Assembly (NCBI GenBank): GCA_963734015.1
Contig: CAVTFG010000012.1
Coordinates: 1-64,000, forward strand
Length of the DNA: 64,000 bases
From: JALZKA01 sp963734015
Lineage (GTDB): Bacteria > Actinomycetota > Thermoleophilia > Solirubrobacterales > 70-9
Direction: 5' to 3'
Positions 59,897-64,000 of the stretch are shown one piece after another. The notes below the pieces were generated by a model. The model saw only the letters and a program-made list of their open reading frames with translations. It did not search any database and was not told where the DNA came from. Made by a program: the position numbers and the translations under genes. The first letter of the stretch is position 1. Each line of letters starts with the position of its first letter.

Positions 59897-60359
59897 ATGC
59901 CCGACGAAGGCTCCCCCGCCCCCGACTTCACCCTCCCCGACCAGGACGGGAACGATCGTCTCCCTCGCCGACCTCAAGGGCCAAACGACCGTCCTCTACT
60001 TCTATCCCCGCGCCGACACGCCCGGCTGCACCACCCAGGCGTGGGGCGTGCGTGACCGCGCGTCGGATTACGACGCCGCCGGCGTCCGAGTGATCGGGGT
60101 CTCGCCCGACCCCGTTTCGGCGATCAAGAAGTTCGCCGACAAGCAGTCGCTCGACTTCACGCTCCTGGCCGACGAGGACCACGCGGTCGCCGAGAAGTAC
60201 GGCACCTGGGTCGAGAAGTCCATGTACGGGAAGAAGTACATGGGCGTCCAGCGCTCGACGTTCATCATCGACTCGGACGGCAAGGTCGCGAAGGTGTTCG
60301 AGAAGGTCTCGCCGAAGACGCACGACGACGTCGTGCTGAAGGCGCTCGCCGAGCTCTAA
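59897..60359 (+). pseudogene. thiol peroxidase of the Bcp/PrxQ family, frameshifted
   Basis: From ATG 59897 the first frame reads MPDEGSPAPDFTLPDQDGN. The rest is in another frame: IVSLADLKGQTTVLYFYPRA, DTPGCTTQAWGVRDRASDYD, VIGVSPDPVSAIKKFADKQS and GVQRSTFIIDSDGKVAKVFE. Removing one A at 59951-59952 gives DGTIVSLADLKG. The peroxidatic Cys is in TPGCTT. The resolving Cys usual five residues later is Trp (QAWGVRD), so this would be a one-Cys type. It reduces hydroperoxides with thioredoxin or another thiol. Confidence 0.85.
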
Positions 60360-60381
60360 CCGCAGGTAGCAAGGGGGCGAG

Positions 60382-61017
60382 ATGAGCGCTGCGTCCGTCA
60401 TCCTCACCCGCTTCGAGCGCCGCAGCGCGACCCAGCGGATCGCGATCCTGTTCATGATCGGTGCCGCGCTGTTCGCGATCGCGTCGGTGCCGGGCTACGC
60501 CGAGTTGAGCGACCGCGCGTCCGCGATCACGTACGCGGCCGGCTCGGTGTTCTTCACCGCAGCGGCCTTCGAGCAGCTCCGCACCTCGGACCCGGACCCG
60601 CTCGACCGCTGGAGCTCGCTTATCCAGTTCGCCGGGACGCTGCTCTTCAACGTCAACACCTTCATCGCGGTCGACGAGCGCCTCGACCCCCACGCCAAGA
60701 ACCTGCTGGTCTGGACTCCCGACGCGATCGGCTCGGCCTGCTTCCTGATCGCGAGCGGGATCGCCTGGTACGCGGTCAAGGAGCAGCGGGGCGACAAGCC
60801 CACCCGCCGGATGGCCGACCTGAACCTGGCCGGCTCGGTCGCGTTCGGTTTCTCGGCGGTGGCCTCGTACACCGTCAACAGCACCGACGAGCTGGTGAAC
60901 GCGACGGTGGCGAGCTCCGGCACCTTCATCGGCGCGATCTGCTTCCTGATCGCCGCGTGGATGCTGAAGCGGACCAGCGCTCAGCCGGCGGTCGCGGCCG
61001 CGTCCGCGTCGGCGTAG
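60382..61017 (+). CDS. six-helix membrane protein of unknown function
   Basis: A 211-residue integral membrane protein with helices at about 18-38, 47-66, 78-95, 110-130, 148-166 and 176-196. The first and second halves look alike (AGSVFFTAAAFEQL; AGSVAFGFSAVASY), suggesting internal duplication, somewhat like YrhK-type membrane proteins. No charged residues suggest transport. GCAAGGGGGCGAG precedes the ATG. It follows the peroxiredoxin by 22 bases and overlaps the end of the convergent oxidoreductase by 37 bases. Confidence 0.7.
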   Translation: MSAASVILTRFERRSATQRIAILFMIGAALFAIASVPGYAELSDRASAITYAAGSVFFTAAAFEQLRTSDPDPLDRWSSLIQFAGTLLFNVNTFIAVDERLDPHAKNLLVWTPDAIGSACFLIASGIAWYAVKEQRGDKPTRRMADLNLAGSVAFGFSAVASYTVNSTDELVNATVASSGTFIGAICFLIAAWMLKRTSAQPAVAAASASA

Positions 61018-61908
61018 GCGAGGGCGTGGTTCATCACGGCGGCGGCGGCGCTGCCCGAACCGATCGCGACGGCGACCGACTGCGGGGCGACGGCCGCATC
61101 GCCCGCGACGTGGAGCCCGGGGACGCTGGTGGCGCCGCCCATCTCGGTCGCGACGAACCCCGGCTCGGTGAGCTCGGCCCCCAGCCGCTCGGCGAGGTCG
61201 CTCACGAGGGTCATCTCGGGCTGGATGAAGATCGCGTCGCATTCGAGCGGCTCGCTACCGGCGAGCTCGATGCGGACGCCCGACCCCTGGCGCTCGACGC
61301 GCTCGACGGGCGCCGCGACGCGCGCGAGGCCGCGGCCCTCCAGGGCCCGGCGGTCCTCCTCCTCGAGCTCGAGGTCGCCGACGACGGTCACCCGGTCGGT
61401 CACCGACGCGAGGAGCAGCGCCTGGTGCGCGGCCCTCGGGTCGGTGGCGATCACGGCGACGCGCCGGTCGCGGACCTCCCAGCCGTGGCAGTAGGGGCAG
61501 TGGAAGGCGTGCTCGCCCCAGAGCTCCTCGAGCCCCGGAACGTCCGGCCGCCCGTAGTCGAGCCCGTGCGTCAGGAGGAGCTTGCGGGCGGCGACGGTCT
61601 CGCCGCCGACGTCGAGCTCGAAGCCGCCGTCGACGGCCCGGGCGCCGGTCACCTCCTCGCGGCGGAACTCCACCGTCGGGTACTTGGCGATCTCCTCGCG
61701 CCCCATCGCGCGGAGCTCGGCGAGGCGGCGTCCCGTCGCGCGTCAGCAGGCCGCCGACGCCGTGCGAGACGGCGTTGGCGGGCGCCTCCGTATCGAAGAC
61801 GACGACGCGGCGGCGCATGCGTCCGAGGACCAGCGCCGCCGACATCCCGGCCGGGCCGCCGCCGACGATCGCGACGTCGATCGTGTCGCTTTCGCCGCCG
61901 GCAGCCAT
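60981..61908 (-). pseudogene. thioredoxin reductase-like FAD/NAD(P) oxidoreductase, frameshifted
   Basis: The N-terminal FAD site (DVAIVGGGPAGMSAALVLGR, residues 10-29) is in one frame. The rest is in another: THGLDYGRPDVPGLEELWGE, FHCPYCHGWEVRDRRVAVIA (CPYC redox pair), and LHVAGDAAVAPQSVAVAIGS near the end. Removing one base near 61724-61732 joins them through GLLTRDGTPPAELRAMGREE. At about 308 residues it is of normal length for this family, where the CxxC can reduce thioredoxin-like partners. Start ATG 61908. Confidence 0.87.
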
Positions 61909-61927
61909 CGCCGGAGAACGTAGCGAG

Positions 61928-62320
61928 TCAACCGCTCGGTGCGAACAGGCTCGCCTCGATGCCGTCCGGGTCGAGGACGAGCGCGTAGCGCTGACCCCAG
62001 AATGCGTCCCACGGCTCCTTGGTGCCGGTGTAGCCCTTGGCGACGAGCCGCTCGTAGGTGGCATCCACCTCGGCGGGCGAGTCGCAGAGGAACGCGAGCC
62101 CGATCCGGTTGTCGCCGCCGGGGGGCTTCCACTCGGGGTGGAACGAGTGGATCGTCTCCACCGTGTCGAATGCGAGGCGTGTGCCGCCCGGCAACTCGAC
62201 CTCCACGTGCGGCTCCGAGTCCTTCTCGGCCGGGATCTCCAGCCCCAGCTCGCGGTAGAACGCGAGCGAGCGGGCCATGTCGTCCACGACGACTCCGATC
62301 ACGTCCAGCTTGGTGCTCAT
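61928..62320 (-). CDS. VOC family protein
   Basis: A 130-residue glyoxalase-fold protein: LDVIGVVVDDMARSLAFYRE, VEVELPGGTRLAFDTVETIH, AYERLVAKGYTGTKEPW-like block and ALVLDPDGIEASLFAPSG. The final metal-ligand Glu is present (GIEASLF). Substrate unknown. The start at 62320 is set by GGAGGACAGG; a longer frame to 62437 crosses into the divergent AraC gene and is rejected. Divergent from the AraC-type regulator over 41 bases. Confidence 0.85.
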   Translation of the reverse strand: MSTKLDVIGVVVDDMARSLAFYRELGLEIPAEKDSEPHVEVELPGGTRLAFDTVETIHSFHPEWKPPGGDNRIGLAFLCDSPAEVDATYERLVAKGYTGTKEPWDAFWGQRYALVLDPDGIEASLFAPSG

Positions 62321-62361
62321 CCTGTCCTCCTCGTTCGATTGCTGACAATGTGTCGGAGTCC

Positions 62362-63174
62362 ATGGTCGAGCACTCAGGCACGCCGGTCTTGAACGTTTCG
62401 GACGTCGTCGACGTCGGCTACCGGGAGGTCGCGCCACATGCCGCGCTCGCGCCGTTCGTCGAGTGCCTGTGGGCCGCCGGCCGCAGGGAGATGCGCACCG
62501 AGAACGACCGCCGCATCCTCCCCGACGGGCGCATGGACCTCGTCTGGATCCGCGGCGCCGGCGTGCTCGTCGCCGGGCCGCAGACCCGGTTCACGGTGCG
62601 CTCGCTGCCCGCGCCGCTGGTCGCCGTCGGGGTTCGCTTCCATCCCGGGGTCGCGCCGGGCCTGCTGCGCCTGCCGGCCGCCGAGTTCGTCGACGGACAC
62701 GTCGCGTTGGACGCCGTCGACGCCGGGCTTGCCGCCCGGCTCGAGCCGGCGCTCGACGCCTCGCGAACACTGGGCGGCGCCTTCGATGCCTTCAACCGCG
62801 AGCTGCTGCGCCACGTGGACCGGCTCGCCGAGCTCGACGGCGCGGTCGCCGAGGCGACCTCGATGCTCGACCACTCGGCCGCGAGCGTCGCCGACGTTTC
62901 CTCGCGCGTGTACGTCAGCGAGCGCCAGTTGCGACGCCGGTTCGCCGAGCGGGTCGGCTACGGGCCGAAGACGCTGCATCGGGTGCTGCGGTTCCAGCGC
63001 CTGGTTTCGATCCTCGGCGAGCCGGGCACTGAGCTGGCGCGGGCCGCCGTGACCGCGGGCTACGCGGACCAGGCGCACCTGACCCGCGAGTGCCGCGAGC
63101 TCTCGGGGCTCACACCGGCCGAGCTCGCGGGTTGGCTGGGCGGCGATGAGAAACCCGCGCCACCGCGGTCTTAG
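62362..63174 (+). CDS. AraC family transcriptional regulator
   Basis: A 270-residue AraC regulator. The N-terminal sensor has APFVECLWAAGRREMRTEND and ILPDGRMDLVWIRGAGVLVA (the DUF6597-like start seen in many actinobacterial AraC proteins). The C-terminal two helix-turn-helix motifs are VADVSSRVYVSERQLRRRFA and RAAVTAGYADQAHLTRECRE. It probably regulates the divergent VOC gene and/or the downstream DHFR-like and hydrolase genes, 27 bases beyond its stop. Confidence 0.9.
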   Translation: MVEHSGTPVLNVSDVVDVGYREVAPHAALAPFVECLWAAGRREMRTENDRRILPDGRMDLVWIRGAGVLVAGPQTRFTVRSLPAPLVAVGVRFHPGVAPGLLRLPAAEFVDGHVALDAVDAGLAARLEPALDASRTLGGAFDAFNRELLRHVDRLAELDGAVAEATSMLDHSAASVADVSSRVYVSERQLRRRFAERVGYGPKTLHRVLRFQRLVSILGEPGTELARAAVTAGYADQAHLTRECRELSGLTPAELAGWLGGDEKPAPPRS

Positions 63175-63201
63175 TAGCACCCGATCCCGAAAGGACTCCA
63201 G

Positions 63202-63780
63202 ATGAGCAAGCTGTTCGTGACCGAGTTCGTGAGCCTGAACGGCGTGATGGAGGCGCCCGGCGGCGAGCACGGCCACCCCCACTCCGGCTGGACCTTCGCC
63301 TCGACCTACGGCGACGACCACTACTCCTACAAGGACGAGGAGCTCCAGGAGACCGAGTCGCTCCTGCTCGGCCGCAAGACGTACGAGGGCTTCGCCGCCG
63401 CCTGGCCCGAGCGCGGGGGCAAGGGCGATCCCTTCGCCGACAAGTTCAACGCGATGCCGAAGTACGTCGTCTCCTCCACCCTGACCGACCCCGAATGGAA
63501 CAACACGACGGTGCTCTCGGGCGACCCGGTCGAGGAGGTCCGCGAGCTCAAGGAGACCTCGGACGGAACGATCTCGATCCACGGCAGCGCCCAGCTCACC
63601 CACGCCCTCGTCGAGGCCGGCCTGATCGACGAGTACCGCGTGATGATCCATCCCGTCCTGGTCGCCGGCGGGCTGCGGATGTTCCCCGACCCGGCCGAGA
63701 TGCAGAAGCTGCGGCTGACAGATACCCGGACCTACGACTCGGGCGTCGTGGTGCTGGTCTACGAGCCCAGTGAGGACTGA
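63202..63780 (+). CDS. dihydrofolate reductase/RibD C-terminal-like reductase
   Basis: A 192-residue protein of the RibD C-terminal/DHFR-like group: KLFVTEFVSLNGVMEAPGGE, TESLLLGRKTYEGFAAAWPE, PKYVVSSTLTDPEWNNTTVL, TISIHGSAQLTHALVEAGLI and IDEYRVMIHPVLVAGGLRMF. These NADPH-dependent reductases are common in actinobacteria and most have no known substrate. AAAGGACTCC precedes the ATG. The stop overlaps the next gene's start region (TGAGATG). Confidence 0.9.
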   Translation: MSKLFVTEFVSLNGVMEAPGGEHGHPHSGWTFASTYGDDHYSYKDEELQETESLLLGRKTYEGFAAAWPERGGKGDPFADKFNAMPKYVVSSTLTDPEWNNTTVLSGDPVEEVRELKETSDGTISIHGSAQLTHALVEAGLIDEYRVMIHPVLVAGGLRMFPDPAEMQKLRLTDTRTYDSGVVVLVYEPSED

Positions 63781-63781
63781 G

Positions 63782-64000
63782 ATGCCGACGGTCACATCGA
63801 ACGACGGCACTCAGATCGCCTACGACTCGGTCGGCTCCGGCCCGCCGCTGATCCTGGTCGCCGGCGCGACCCAGTACCGGGCGGTCGACCAGACCACCTC
63901 GGAGCTGGCGCGCCTGCTCGCCGCCGGCGGCTTCAGGGTCATCAACTACGACCGGCGCGGGCGCGGCGACTCGGGCGACACCCAGCCCTACGCCGTCGAG
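63782..64000 (+). CDS. alpha/beta fold hydrolase, cut by window edge
   Basis: The first 73 residues of an alpha/beta hydrolase: VTSNDGTQIAYDSVGSGPPL, ILVAGATQYRAVDQTTSELA and NYDRRGRGDSGDTQPY, the standard opening of haloperoxidase/lipase-type enzymes up to just before the second strand-turn. The nucleophile elbow lies beyond position 64000. It begins 1 base after the reductase stop and is presumably in the same operon. Confidence 0.85.
   Translation, partial: MPTVTSNDGTQIAYDSVGSGPPLILVAGATQYRAVDQTTSELARLLAAGGFRVINYDRRGRGDSGDTQPYAVE

Noticed and set aside
1..64000. CRISPR arrays, defence systems, biosynthetic gene clusters, transposases or phage genes
   Set aside because: Looked for and not found: no spaced direct repeats, no Cas, nuclease-helicase, NRPS/PKS, transposase or integrase motifs on either strand.

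Overview
This 64 kb window is GC-rich throughout and densely coded on both strands. Gene content points to an actinobacterium, most likely the Thermoleophilia/Solirubrobacterales group (inferred from family resemblance, not searched). Pointers are many ECF sigma/anti-sigma pairs, STAS/HATPase partner-switching proteins, system I cytochrome c maturation genes, an actinobacterial-type LexA box, secreted proteins with a C-terminal Gly/Pro/Lys-rich beta domain, and frequent GTG starts. There is one tRNA and no rRNA, CRISPR array, transposase, integrase or phage structural gene.

Layout. 0-3.6 kb: an ECF sigma/anti-sigma/DoxX cluster with two copies of a candidate autoregulated promoter, then a flavin reductase coupled to folE. 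3.7-8.4 kb (minus strand): peptide-binding lipoprotein, SecG, a CcmI-like protein, GNAT, CcmF and CcmE. 8.4-21.8 kb: short-chain dehydrogenase, decayed amidase, phosphoesterase, secreted hydrolase, and several regulator/target pairs (HxlR with VOC, SoxR with a luciferase-family protein, MerR with aldo/keto reductase), each with a readable operator. 21.8-32.7 kb: DinB under a LexA box, CHRD protein, CHAD-CYTH pair, agmatinase, baeRF-like protein, PLP decarboxylase, RraA-like protein and cupin. 32.8-44 kb: NarL-type two-component system, tandem copper radical oxidases, LysE, and two divergent drug exporters flanking a double CsoR-like palindrome. 44.1-50.6 kb: M14 peptidase, DUF305, LVIVD propeller, RidA fragment, cold-shock protein and sugar isomerase-like protein. 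These are laid out between three copies of the 3' end of tRNA-Gly(CCC), as expected of integration at a tRNA. 50.6-64 kb: a second ECF/anti-sigma pair, cupredoxin, STAS and HATPase proteins, TlpA-CcmH, two decayed secreted genes behind a sigma factor with a built-in zinc finger and membrane segment, peroxiredoxin, TrxR-like oxidoreductase, AraC, DHFR-like reductase and an alpha/beta hydrolase cut by the window edge.

Themes. Redox and copper handling recur: cytochrome c maturation is split over two places (4.9-8.4 and 54.0-55.1 kb), with SoxR, peroxiredoxin, TrxR-like, cupredoxin, DUF305 and copper radical oxidase genes. Regulation is unusually legible, because several promoters have family-typical spacing.

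Caution. At least fifteen otherwise conserved genes carry single-base indels, mostly one extra base, with both halves intact in two frames (SBP, ccmF, a lipoprotein, sigma factor, CHAD, agmatinase, copper oxidase, MFS, csp, tlpA, peroxiredoxin, TrxR-like). This looks more like residual assembly error than decay. The amidase and the secreted genes at 55.8-58.3 kb are hit many times and could be real pseudogenes. All such genes are labelled pseudogene here only in the sense of an interrupted frame.
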